From: Viola odorata
Taxonomy: Eukaryota; Streptophyta; Magnoliopsida; Malpighiales; Violaceae
Reading direction: 5' to 3'
Assembly (NCBI GenBank): GCA_963691705.1
Contig: OY829546.1
Coordinates: forward strand, 28,056,040-28,120,039
Length of the DNA: 64,000 nucleotides
Shown here: in pieces, positions 33,980 to 44,091 of the stretch
How the letters are laid out: every line of letters starts with the position of its first letter
Numbering within the stretch: the first letter of the stretch is position 1
Notes under the pieces: generated by a model
The model's database searches: none
The model's input: only the letters and a program-made list of their open reading frames with translations
Told to the model about the DNA's origin: nothing
Program-made: the position numbers and the translations under genes

Positions 33980-34802
33980 GTAAGTATCTTTATTTGTTTC
34001 AAGTTTTCATCGTTGAAATCGGTAATTCATTCTACTCCATTCAAAACCGATTTCTTTGCTGTGCTTGGTTCGTTTATGTGCAAATTCTGGTCAGTTGTCA
34101 AACTCTAATTTTAATATATAGCTATTGAAGTCCGATTTGGGTGATTGTGGTTGCGTTGGAAAGGTGCACTTGTAAGGATTCCTAATCAAAAAGAATCAAG
34201 TGATTCCGATACCGGAGTCAAAAGCTATAGTCGATTTACTAAATTGTGTTTCTGTCAAATCCTGCACAATTTTCAGTTGTCGAAATTAATTTTAATGTAT
34301 AGCTACTGAAGTCTGTTTTGAGTGCAAAAGGATCCGTTGGAAAGCTTTCTTCGTTGGTCTTCCGAATCAAAAAGAATCAATCGATTCGGAGTTAAGAATA
34401 AAAAGTTGTGATCAAAACACTAAGTTGTGTTCATAGTCCAAAAAAAAAATTAAATAAAAAAACAGAACTGAAATTGAACTTGTTGAGTCCTTTCGAGTCG
34501 ATTTTGAGCTTTCTTTGATTCCTTAAAATTGCCTTCTACTCTACTTGCTATTTGTTTGATTGGTTGTTCTTGCAATTACTCAAATATCAAGTGTCACAAT
34601 TCTTTTCAGTGCTAGTTTTCTTTGAGAGTCTTCTTGGAAGCTTTTCTTGAACTCTTGAGTCTTACTAACACTTGAACAATTGCAGGGATTATTTGAGTGA
34701 ATTTTGTGAGAGCATTAGAGAGTTCAAACATGAGAGTAAACACGTGAGGGAGTGCTAGGATTAGTGCAATTTTATGCTTCTTTTCGTGTTGTGAATTTAC
34801 AG
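33980..34802 (+). other. Possible leader intron of type B units
   Basis: Strong donor GATTG/GTAAGT 34 bp after the LTR, and acceptor GAATTTACAG 10 nt before the gag ATG; about 823 nt. Equivalent spans are about 36515-37337, 39050-39871 and 41584-42407. The interior holds two diverged copies of the ~165-bp leader module and an A-run near 34440. An antisense 144-codon frame here is repeated only because the unit is repeated. Confidence 0.5.
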
Positions 34803-34812
34803 GAATTGCAGT

Positions 34813-35976
34813 ATGTCTTACACGCAATGGTCTAAGAGGTGAGATTATGAGGATGATGTCCGTACTCACTTCAGACGTGAGCATCTCCGAAAGTTGGAGA
34901 CCTTGACACAAGCAAATAAGAGTGTTGAAGAGTACTTTAATGAGACGAAGATTGCTTTGAAGAGGGCACAAGTCAAGGAGACCAAAAGGGAGACGATGAC
35001 AAGATTCTTCGAAGGCCTCAACCAAGAGATAATTGATCCACTGCATTACACTGAGTTCTTCTCCTTAGAGGGTATGTTACAAGCGGCGATCACCATAGAG
35101 AAACTCAATGTGAGATTGGATGAACTTGTGCGAGAACACCAAGCCAGGGATAAGCACTTTAGAGAACTAATTGAGAGGCTTCGTGGCGGTGCACCACGGC
35201 GAGAGGATGTCAAGAATACTACAACGCTTGCTATTGAGTGTGACTTGAGAGTCCAAGGGAAAGCAGAAGTGAGTGAGCGAGAAAAAGAAGAGGGCTTAAA
35301 AGAACCCAAAGTCTTAGAGAAGACTAATCAAAATAGCCCCCATGAAAAGAGTGAGCATGGGTTAACTAATTCTTCTTCTTCTTATTTATTCTCTTCAGGG
35401 CAGCAAAAGCAAGATGTTTTGAAGGAGAAGGAGTTGTCTAAGTTGCAACAATTAGAGTTGGATGCCTTGGGTAATCCCTTTCCTTCATGTGTTTCCTTTG
35501 TTGATTCTAATAGAATTGTTGTCTTAAAAGAATCAGATTCGAGGGCGAATCTTTTCGAAGGGGAAGGGAATGATACGATCCTAGCCCCATGGTTAACCCC
35601 AGTGACGTTAATGCAACCCCTAGACATGGAGACAAGCCAGGAGACGCTGCTTGATCAAGCTTTCAGGCAAAGGATGACATGGAAGGTGCCTTGGAGGCGC
35701 AGACACAACAGGCAACTTCGTCGGAACGTATCTGGAGCTTTACATGTCGGCATCGTGCGATCTACCTCTCGTTGGAAACTTCAGGATGTTATCTTTCAGG
35801 TGGGACAAGATTCAGCTCATTTGGCCCAGTGGTTTGAAAGTTATGGACGTAAACATTATGGCGCGCAGTTTGTGCGCGAGACAACATACAACTTGAAGTT
35901 TCGGCCCAAACCTTGGCCCGATGATGGAGAACTCGACATGGGCTGCTGGAATGTATTTAAATATATTTATATTTAA
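34813..35976 (+). pseudogene. Type B short gag, copy 1, broken by a stop
   Basis: Same 387-codon frame as the other B copies, but codon 10 is TGA where they have CGA, a CpG-to-TpG change. An open frame resumes and could start at a Met at 34894 (360 residues). The gag core is missing, as in all B copies. The tail runs into LTR 4. It also reads Phe instead of Ser in the GAQ-VRE stretch. Confidence 0.8.
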
Positions 35977-36481
35977 TGTAATTAATTAGTTAGTTAATTA
36001 GTTAATTTATTAATTAGTTAATTAAGTTATTTTCTTTAATTAGAACTTCTACTTCTTTTCCTATTAGAACTCCTACTTCTATTCCTATTAGGGTTTGCTT
36101 GTAACCTATATAAGGAGCCGCTTGGCCTCCTTAGAAACTTGGCTATTATTTGATAAATTGAGATATTCTCTTCAATCTCCGCCCCTTGTTCAAGTCGGTT
36201 GAACCTTGTTCTTCTTGAGTCCGCAATACTTGAGTCGTATACAAGTAAATCTTGGAATTGCATTATTGTGTTGTTTCTCTTAGTGTGATTCTCACATCGT
36301 TGAGTCTAGTCCTAAGAATCCGATTCAAGATCCTTGACTTGAAATCGATTAGGGCTCTTAGCACAGGTTAGCTAAGTGGTCTAAGCTCGTACTTGTCGAG
36401 TTATTTATTTCCGCAGGAAATCCGTCTTTGAACAAAGATCAAAATTGGTGCTACGCATCCTAAGCAACTAGGATTGTATCA
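35571..36481 (+). repeat. Array 2 LTR 4
   Basis: 911 bp, ending GGATTGTATCA. Near 36055 it reads CTTTTCC where the others read CTATTCC. Confidence 0.95.
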
Positions 36482-37347
36482 GTTGGTAGCGGAGCTTAAG
36501 GCGTTCAAAGATTGGTAAGTATCTTTATTTGTTTCAAGTTTTCATCGTTGAAATCGGTAATTCATTCTACTCCATTCAAAACCGATTTCTTTGCTGTGCT
36601 TGGTTCGTTTATGTGCAAATTCTGGTCAGTTGTCAAAATCGAATTTTAATATATAGCTATTGAAGTCCGATTTGGGTGATTGTGGTTGCGTTGGAAAGGT
36701 GCACTTGTAAGGATTCCTAATCAAAAAGAATCAAGTGGTTCCGATACCGGAGTCAAAAGCTATAGTCATTTACTAAATTGTGTTTCTGCCAAATCCTGCA
36801 CAATTTTCAGTTGTCGAAATTAATTTTAATGTATAGCTACTGAAGTCTGTTTTGAGTGCAAAAGGATCCGTTGGAAAGCTGTCTTCGTTGGTCTTCCGAA
36901 TCAAAAAGAATCAATCGATTCGGAGTTAAGAATAAAAAGTTGTGATCAAAACACTAAGCTGTGTTCATAGTCAAAAAAAAAAAATTAAATAAAAAAACAG
37001 AACTGAAATTGAACTTGTTGAGTCCTTTCGAGTCGATTTTGAGCTTTCTTTGATTCCTTAAAATTGCCTTCTACTCTACTTGCTATTTGTTTGATTGGTT
37101 GTTCTTGCAATTACTCAAATATCAAGTGTCACAATTCTTTTCAGTGCTAGTTTTCTTTGAGAGTCTTCTTGGAAGCTTTTCTTGAACTCTTGAGTCTTAC
37201 TAACACTTGAACAATTGCAGGGATTATTTGAGTGAATTTTGTGAGAGCATTAGAGAGTTCAAACATGAGAGTAAACACGTGAGGGAGTGCTAGGATTAGT
37301 GCAATTTTATGCTTCTTTTCGTGTTGTGAATTTACAGGAATTGCAGT

Positions 37348-38511
37348 ATGTCTTACACGCAATGGTCTAAGAGGCGAGATTATGAGGATGATGTCCGTAC
37401 TCACTTCAGACGTGAGCATCTCCGAAAGTTGGAGACCTTGACACAAGCAAATAAGAGTGTTGAAGAGTACTTTAATGAGACGAAGATTGCTTTGAAGAGA
37501 GCACAAGTCAAGGAGACCAAAAGGGAGACGATGACAAGATTCTTCGAAGGCCTCAACCAAGAGATAATTGATCCACTGCATTACACTGAGTTCTTCTCCT
37601 TAGAGGGTATGTTACAAGCGGCGATCACCATAGAGAAACTCAATGTGAGATTGGATGAACTTGTGCGAGAACACCAAGCCAGGGATAAGCACTTTAGAGA
37701 ACTAATTGGGAGGCTTCGTGGCGGTGCACCACGGCGAGAGGATGTCAAGAATACTACAACGCTTGCTATTGAGTGTGACTTGAGTGTCCAAGGGAAAGCA
37801 GAAGTGAGTGAGCGAGAAAAAGAAGAGGGCTTAAAAGAACCCAAAGTCTTAGAGAAGACTAATCAAAATAGCCCCCATGAAAAGAGTGAGCATGGGTTAA
37901 CTAATTCTTCTTCTTCTTATTTATTCTCTTCAGGGCAGCAAAAGCAAGATGTTTTGAAGGAGAAGGAGTTGTCTAAGTTGCAACAATTAGAGTTGGATGC
38001 CTTGGGTAATCCCTTTCCTTCATGTGTTTCCTTTGTTGATTCTAATAGAATTGTTGTCTTAAAAGAATCAGATTCGAGGGCGAATCTTTTCGAAGGGGAA
38101 GGGAATGATACGATCCTAGCCCCATGGTTAACCCCAGTGACGTTAATGCAACCCCTAGACATGGAGACAAGCCAGGAGACGCTGCTTGATCAAGCTTTCA
38201 GGCAAAGGATGACATGGAAGGTGCCTTGGAGGCGCAGACACAACAGGCAACTTCGTCGGAACGTATCTGGAGCTTTACATGTCGGCATCGTGCGATCTAC
38301 CTCTCGTTGGAAACTTCAGGATGTTATCTTTCAGGTGGGACAAGATTCAGCTCATTTGGCCCAGTGGTTTGAAAGTTATGGACGTAAAGATTATGGCGCG
38401 CAGTCTGTGCGCGAGACAACATACAACTTGAAGTTTCGGCCCAAACCTTGGCCCGATGATGGAGAACTCGACATGGGCTGCTGGAATGTATTTAAATATA
38501 TTTATATTTAA
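37348..38511 (+). CDS. Type B short gag, copy 2 (387 aa)
   Basis: Starts MSYTQWSKRR. Compared with type A it lacks about 115 residues (roughly A positions 16-132) including the WW and RFVP core, and joins directly to the helix HFRREHLRKLETLTQANKSV. It keeps the C-terminal gag half (ARFFEGLNQEI becomes TRFFEGLNQEI), and has a likely coiled-coil stretch (LDELVREHQARDKHFRELIG) in place of the A middle. A Lys/Glu-rich part and the LTR-encoded tail follow. It probably cannot build a normal capsid; whether it is made or acts on other Gags is unknown. The ATG lies 10 nt after an acceptor-like TTTACAG. Confidence 0.7.
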   Translation: MSYTQWSKRRDYEDDVRTHFRREHLRKLETLTQANKSVEEYFNETKIALKRAQVKETKRETMTRFFEGLNQEIIDPLHYTEFFSLEGMLQAAITIEKLNVRLDELVREHQARDKHFRELIGRLRGGAPRREDVKNTTTLAIECDLSVQGKAEVSEREKEEGLKEPKVLEKTNQNSPHEKSEHGLTNSSSSYLFSSGQQKQDVLKEKELSKLQQLELDALGNPFPSCVSFVDSNRIVVLKESDSRANLFEGEGNDTILAPWLTPVTLMQPLDMETSQETLLDQAFRQRMTWKVPWRRRHNRQLRRNVSGALHVGIVRSTSRWKLQDVIFQVGQDSAHLAQWFESYGRKDYGAQSVRETTYNLKFRPKPWPDDGELDMGCWNVFKYIYI

Positions 38512-39016
38512 TGTAATTAATTAGTTAGTTAATTAGTTAATTTATTAATTAGTTAATTAAGTTATTTTCTTTAATTAGAACTTCTACTTCTATTCCTATT
38601 AGAACTCCTACTTCTATTCCTATTAAGGTTTGCTTGTAACCTATATAAGGAGCCGCTTGGCCTCCTTAGAAACTTGGCTGTTATTTGATAAATTGAGATA
38701 TTCTCTTCAATCTCCGCCCCTTGTTCAAGTCGGTTGAACCTTGTTCTTCTTGAGTCCGCAATACTTGAGTCGTATACAAGTAAATCTTGGAATTGCATTA
38801 TTGTGTTGTTTCTCTTAGTGTGATTCTCACATCGTTGAGTCTAGTCCTAAGAATCCGATTCAAGATCCTTGACTTGAAATCGATTAGGGCTCTTAGCACA
38901 GGTTAGCTAAGTGGTCTAAGCTCGTACTTGTCGAGTTATTTATTTCCGCAGGAAATCCGTCTTTGAACAAAGATCAAAATTGGTGCTACGCATCCTAAGC
39001 AACTAGGATTGTATCA
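38106..39016 (+). repeat. Array 2 LTR 5
   Basis: 911 bp, ending GGATTGTATCA. It shares TATTAAGGTTTGC (instead of TATTAGGG) with LTR 7, part of the alternating pattern in the B section. Confidence 0.95.
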
Positions 39017-39881
39017 GTTGGTAGCGGAGCTTAAGGCGTTCAAAGATTGGTAAGTATCTTTATTTGTTTCAAGTTTTCATCGTTGAAATCGGTAATTCAT
39101 TCTACTCCATTCAAAACCGATTTCTTTGCTGTGCTTGGTTCGTTTATGTGCAAATTCTGGTCAGTTGTCAAAATCGAATTTTAATATATAGCTATTGAAG
39201 TCCGATTTGGGTGATTGTGGTTGCGTTGGAAAGGTGCACTTGTAAGGATTCCTAATCAAAAAGAATCAAGTGGTTCCGATACCGGAGTCAAAAGCTATAG
39301 TCATTTACTAAATTGTGTTTCTGCCAAATCCTGCACAATTTTCAGTTGTCGAAATTAATTTTAATGTATAGCTACTGAAGTCTGTTTTGAGTGCAAAAGG
39401 ATCCGTTGGAAAGCTGTCTTCGTTGGTCTTCCGAATCAAAAAGAATCAATCGATTCGGAGTTAAGAATAAAAAGTTGTGATCAAAACACTAAGCTGTGTT
39501 CATAGTCAAAAAAAAAAATTAAATAAAAAAACAGAACTGAAATTGAACTTGTTGAGTCCTTTCGAGTCAATTTTGAGCTTTCTTTGATTCCTTAAATTTG
39601 CCTTCTACTCTACTTGCTATTTGTTTGATTGGTTGTTCTTGCAATTACTCAAATATCAAGTGTCACAATTCTTTTCAGTGCTAGTTTTCTTTGAGAGTCT
39701 TCTTGGAAGCTTTTCTTGAACTCTTGAGTCTTACTAACACTTGAACAATTGCAGGGATTATTTGAGTGAATTTTGTGAGAGCATTAGAGAGTTCAAACAT
39801 GAGAGTAAACACGTGAGGGAGTGCTAGGATTAGTGCAATTTTATGCTTCTTTTCGTGTTGTGAATTTACAGGAATTGCAGT

Positions 39882-41045
39882 ATGTCTTACACGCAATGGT
39901 CTAAGAGGCGAGATTATGAGGATGATGTCCGTACTCACTTCAGACGTGAGCATCTCCGAAAGTTGGAGACCTTGACACAAGCAAATAAGAGTGTTGAAGA
40001 GTACTTTAATGAGACGAAGATTGCTTTGAAGAGAGCACAAGTCAAGGAGACCAAAAGGGAGACGATGACAAGATTCTTCGAAGGCCTCAACCAAGAGATA
40101 ATTGATCCACTGCATTACACTGAGTTCTTCTCCTTAGAGGGTATGTTACAAGCGGCGATCACCATAGAGAAACTCAATGTGAGATTGGATGAACTTGTGC
40201 GAGAACACCAAGCCAGGGATAAGCACTTTAGAGAACTAATTGAGAGGCTTCGTGGCGGTGCACCACGGCGAGAGGATGTCAAGAATACTACAACGCTTGC
40301 TATTGAGTGTGACTTGAGAGTCCAAGGGAAAGCAGAAGTGAGTGAGCGAGAAAAAGAAGAGGGCTTAAAAGAACCCAAAGTCTTAGAGAAGACTAATCAA
40401 AATAGCCCCCATGAAAAGAGTGAGCATGGGTTAACTAATTCTTCTTCTTCTTATTTATTCTCTTCAGGGCAGCAAAAGCAAGATGTTTTGAAGGAGAAGG
40501 AGTTGTCTAAGTTGCAACAATTAGAGTTGGATGCCTTGGGTAATCCCTTTCCTTCATGTGTTTCCTTTGTTGATTCTAATAGAATTGTTGTCTTAAAAGA
40601 ATCAGATTCGAGGGCGAATCTTTTCGAAGGGGAAGGGAATGATACGATCCTAGCCCCATGGTTAACCCCAGTGACGTTAATGCAACCCCTAGACATGGAG
40701 ACAAGCCAGGAGACGCTGCTTGATCAAGCTTTCAGGCAAAGGATGACATGGAAGGTGCCTTGGAGGCGCAGACACAACAGGCAACTTCGTCGGAACGTAT
40801 CTGGAGCTTTACATGTCGGCATCGTGCGATCTACCTCTCGTTGGAAACTTCAGGATGTTATCTTTCAGGTGGGACAAGATTCAGCTCATTTGGTCCAGTG
40901 GTTTGAAAGTTATGGACGTAAACATTATGGCGCGCAGTCTGTGCGCGAGACAACATACAACTTGAAGTTTCGGCCCAAACCTTGGCCCGATGATGGAGAA
41001 CTCGACATGGGCTGCTGGAATGTATTTAAATATATTTATATTTAA
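39882..41045 (+). CDS. Type B short gag, copy 3 (387 aa)
   Basis: Open frame like copy 2. It shares Glu in the LIERL stretch, Arg in CDLRVQ and His in RKHYG with copy 1 rather than with its neighbours copies 2 and 4. It has Val instead of Ala in the HLVQWF stretch. Confidence 0.7.
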   Translation: MSYTQWSKRRDYEDDVRTHFRREHLRKLETLTQANKSVEEYFNETKIALKRAQVKETKRETMTRFFEGLNQEIIDPLHYTEFFSLEGMLQAAITIEKLNVRLDELVREHQARDKHFRELIERLRGGAPRREDVKNTTTLAIECDLRVQGKAEVSEREKEEGLKEPKVLEKTNQNSPHEKSEHGLTNSSSSYLFSSGQQKQDVLKEKELSKLQQLELDALGNPFPSCVSFVDSNRIVVLKESDSRANLFEGEGNDTILAPWLTPVTLMQPLDMETSQETLLDQAFRQRMTWKVPWRRRHNRQLRRNVSGALHVGIVRSTSRWKLQDVIFQVGQDSAHLVQWFESYGRKHYGAQSVRETTYNLKFRPKPWPDDGELDMGCWNVFKYIYI

Positions 41046-41550
41046 TGTAATTAATTAGTTAGTTAATTAGTTAATTTATTAATTAGTTAATTAAGTTATT
41101 TTCTTTAATTAGAACTTCTACTTCTATTCCTATTAGAACTCCTACTTCTATTCCTATTAGGGTTTGCTTGTAACCTATATAAGGAGCCGCTTGGCCTCCT
41201 TAGAAACTTGGCTATTATTTGATAAATTGAGATATTCTCTTCAATCTCCGCCCCTTGTTCAAGTCGGTTGAACCTTGTTCTTCTTGAGTCCGCAATACTT
41301 GAGTCGTATACAAGTAAATCTTGGAATTGCATTATTGTGTTGTTTCTCTTAGTGTGATTCTCACATCGTTGAGTCTAGTCCTAAGAATCCGATTCAAGAT
41401 CCTTGACTTGAAATCGATTAGGGCTCTTAGCACAGGTTAGCTAAGTGGTCTAAGCTCGTACTTGTCGAGTTATTTATTTCCGCAGGAAATCCGTCTTTGA
41501 ACAAAGATCAAAATTGGTGCTACGCATCCTAAGCAACTAGGATCGTATCA
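40640..41550 (+). repeat. Array 2 LTR 6
   Basis: 911 bp, ending GGATCGTATCA. It shares CTTGGCTATTATTTG with LTR 4. Confidence 0.95.
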
Positions 41551-42417
41551 GTTGGTAGCGGAGCTTAAGGCGTTCAAAGATTGGTAAGTATCTTTATTTG
41601 TTTCAAGTTTTCATCGTTGAAATCGGTAATTCATTCTACTCCATTCAAAACCGATTTCTTTGCTATGCTTGGTTCGTTTATGTGCAAATTCTGGTCAGTT
41701 GTCAAAATCGAATTTTAATATATAGCTATTGAAGTCCGATTTGGGTGATTGTGGTTGCGTTGGAAAGGTGCACTTGTAAGGATTCCTAATCAAAAAGAAT
41801 CAAGTGGTTCCGATACCGGAGTCAAAAGCTATAGTCGATTTACTAAATTGTGTTTCTGCCAAATCCTGCACAATTTTCAGTTGTCGAAATTAATTTTAAT
41901 GTATAGCTACTGAAGTCTGTTTTGAGTGCAAAAGGATCCGTTGGAAAGCTGTCTTCGTTGGTCTTCCGAATCAAAAAGAATCAATCGATTCGGAGTTAAG
42001 AATAAAAAGTTGTGATCAAAACACTAAGCTGTGTTCATAGTCAAAAAAAAAAAATTAAATAAAAAAACAGAACTGAAATTGAACTTGTTGAGTCCTTTCG
42101 AGTCGATTTTGAGCTTTCTTTGATTCCTTAAAATTGCCTTCTACTCTACTTGCTATTTGTTTGATTGGTTGTTCTTGCAATTACTCAAATATCAAGTGTC
42201 ACAATTCTTTTCAGTGCTAGTTTTCTTTGAGAGTCTTCTTGGAAGCTTTTCTTGAACTCTTGAGTCTTACTAACACTTGAACAATTGCAGGGATTATTTG
42301 AGTGAATTTTGTGAGAGCATTAGAGAGTTCAAACATGAGAGTAAACACGTGAGGGAGTGCTAGGATTAGTGCAATTTTATGCTTCTTTTCGTGTTGTGAA
42401 TTTACAGGAATTGCAGT

Positions 42418-43581
42418 ATGTCTTACACGCAATGGTCTAAGAGGCGAGATTATGAGGATGATGTCCGTACTCACTTCAGACGTGAGCATCTCCGAAAGTT
42501 GGAGACCTTGACACAAGCAAATAAGAGTGTTGAAGAGTACTTTAATGAGACGAAGATTGCTTTGAAGAGAGCACAAGTCAAGGAGACCAAAAGGGAGACG
42601 ATGACAAGATTCTTCGAAGGCCTCAACCAAGAGATAATTGATCCACTGCATTACACTGAGTTCTTCTCCTTAGAGGGTATGTTACAAGCGGCGATCACCA
42701 TAGAGAAACTCAATGTGAGATTGGATGAACTTGTGCGAGAACACCAAGCCAGGGATAAGCACTTTAGAGAACTAATTGGGAGGCTTCGTGGCGGTGCACC
42801 ACGGCGAGAGGATGTCAAGAATACTACAACGCTTGCTATTGAGTGTGACTTGAGTGTCCAAGGGAAAGCAGAAGTGAGTGAGCGAGAAAAAGAAGAGGGC
42901 TTAAAAGAACCCAAAGTCTTAGAGAAGACTAATCAAAATAGCCCCCATGAAAAGAGTGAGCATGGGTTAACTAATTCTTCTTCTTCTTATTTATTCTCTT
43001 CAGGGCAGCAAAAGCAAGATGTTTTGAAGGAGAAGGAGTTGTCTAAGTTGCAACAATTAGAGTTGGATGCCTTGGGTAATCCCTTTCCTTCATGTGTTTC
43101 CTTTGTTGATTCTAATAGAATTGTTGTCTTAAAAGAATCAGATTCGAGGGCGAATCTTTTCGAAGGGGAAGGGAATGATACGATCCTAGCCCCATGGTTA
43201 ACCCCAGTGACGTTAATGCAACCCCTAGACATGGAGACAAGCCAGGAGACGCTGCTTGATCAAGCTTTCAGGCAAAGGATGACATGGAAGGTGCCTTGGA
43301 GGCGCAGACACAACAGGCAACTTCGTCGGAACGTATCTGGAGCTTTACATGTCGGCATCGTGCGATCTACCTCTCGTTGGAAACTTCAGGATGTTATCTT
43401 TCAGGTGGGACAAGATTCAGCTCATTTGGCCCAGTGGTTTGAAAGTTATGGACGTAAAGATTATGGCGCGCAGTCTGTGCGCGAGACAACATACAACTTG
43501 AAGTTTCGGCCCAAACCTTGGCCCGATGATGGAGAACTCGACATGGGCTGCTGGAATGTATTTAAATATATTTATATTTAA
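42418..43581 (+). CDS. Type B short gag, copy 4 (387 aa)
   Basis: Open frame identical to copy 2 as far as I can see, with Gly in LIGRL, Ser in CDLSVQ and Asp in RKDYG. Its tail lies in the outermost 3' LTR. Confidence 0.7.
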   Translation: MSYTQWSKRRDYEDDVRTHFRREHLRKLETLTQANKSVEEYFNETKIALKRAQVKETKRETMTRFFEGLNQEIIDPLHYTEFFSLEGMLQAAITIEKLNVRLDELVREHQARDKHFRELIGRLRGGAPRREDVKNTTTLAIECDLSVQGKAEVSEREKEEGLKEPKVLEKTNQNSPHEKSEHGLTNSSSSYLFSSGQQKQDVLKEKELSKLQQLELDALGNPFPSCVSFVDSNRIVVLKESDSRANLFEGEGNDTILAPWLTPVTLMQPLDMETSQETLLDQAFRQRMTWKVPWRRRHNRQLRRNVSGALHVGIVRSTSRWKLQDVIFQVGQDSAHLAQWFESYGRKDYGAQSVRETTYNLKFRPKPWPDDGELDMGCWNVFKYIYI

Positions 43582-44086
43582 TGTAATTAATTAGTTAGTT
43601 AATTAGTTAATTTATTAATTAGTTAATTAAGTTATTTTCTTTAATTAGAACTTCTACTTCTATTCCTATTAGAACTCCTACTTCTATTCCTATTAAGGTT
43701 TGCTTGTAACCTATATAAGGAGCCGCTTGGCCTCCTTAGAAACTTGGCTGTTATTTGATAAATTGAGATATTCTCTTCAATCTCCGCCCCTTGTTCAAGT
43801 CGGTTGAACCTTGTTCTTCTTGAGTCCGCAATACTTGAGTCGTATACAAGTAAATCTTGGAATTGCATTATTGTGTTGTTTCTCTTAGTGTGATTCTCAC
43901 ATCGTTGAGTCTAGTCCTAAGAATCCGATTCAAGATCCTTGACTTGAAATCGATTAGGGCTCTTAGCACAGGTTAGCTAAGTGGTCTAAGCTCGTACTTG
44001 TCGAGTTATTTATTTCCGCAGGAAATCCGTCTTTGAACAAAGATCAAAATTGGTGCTACGCATCCTAAGCAACTAGGATCGTATCA
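43176..44086 (+). repeat. Array 2 LTR 7 (outer 3' LTR)
   Basis: 911 bp. It matches the inner LTRs and is followed at once by the target duplication, so it is the true 3' end of the insertion. Confidence 0.95.
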
Positions 44087-44091
44087 ACAGG
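44087..44091. other. Target site duplication ACAGG, right of array 2
   Basis: Follows the terminal GTATCA of the seventh LTR. It matches 27651-27655 exactly. Confidence 0.9.

Larger units (their letters stand above)
27656..44086 (+). mobile_element. Array 2: tandem gag-only (TR-GAG-like) LTR elements at one insertion site
   Basis: The order is LTR, internal A, LTR, internal A, LTR, then internal B-LTR four times: seven LTRs and six internal regions sharing boundary LTRs. Internal A is 1,787 bp and internal B about 1,624 bp; LTRs are about 911 bp (the first 895). Periods between LTR starts are 2682, 2698, 2535, 2535, 2534 and 2536. Every internal region has the primer box and a purine tract before the next LTR. 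No protease, RT, RNase H or integrase is present, so it is non-autonomous. The outer ends carry one 5-bp target duplication, which points to a single insertion later enlarged by unequal exchange, or to insertion of a multimer. Confidence 0.92.

Noticed and set aside
34612..42651. 144-codon antisense frames in B leaders and 87-/81-codon antisense frames in B gag
   Set aside because: Antisense to a probable intron or to the gag frame; conservation is explained by unit duplication.
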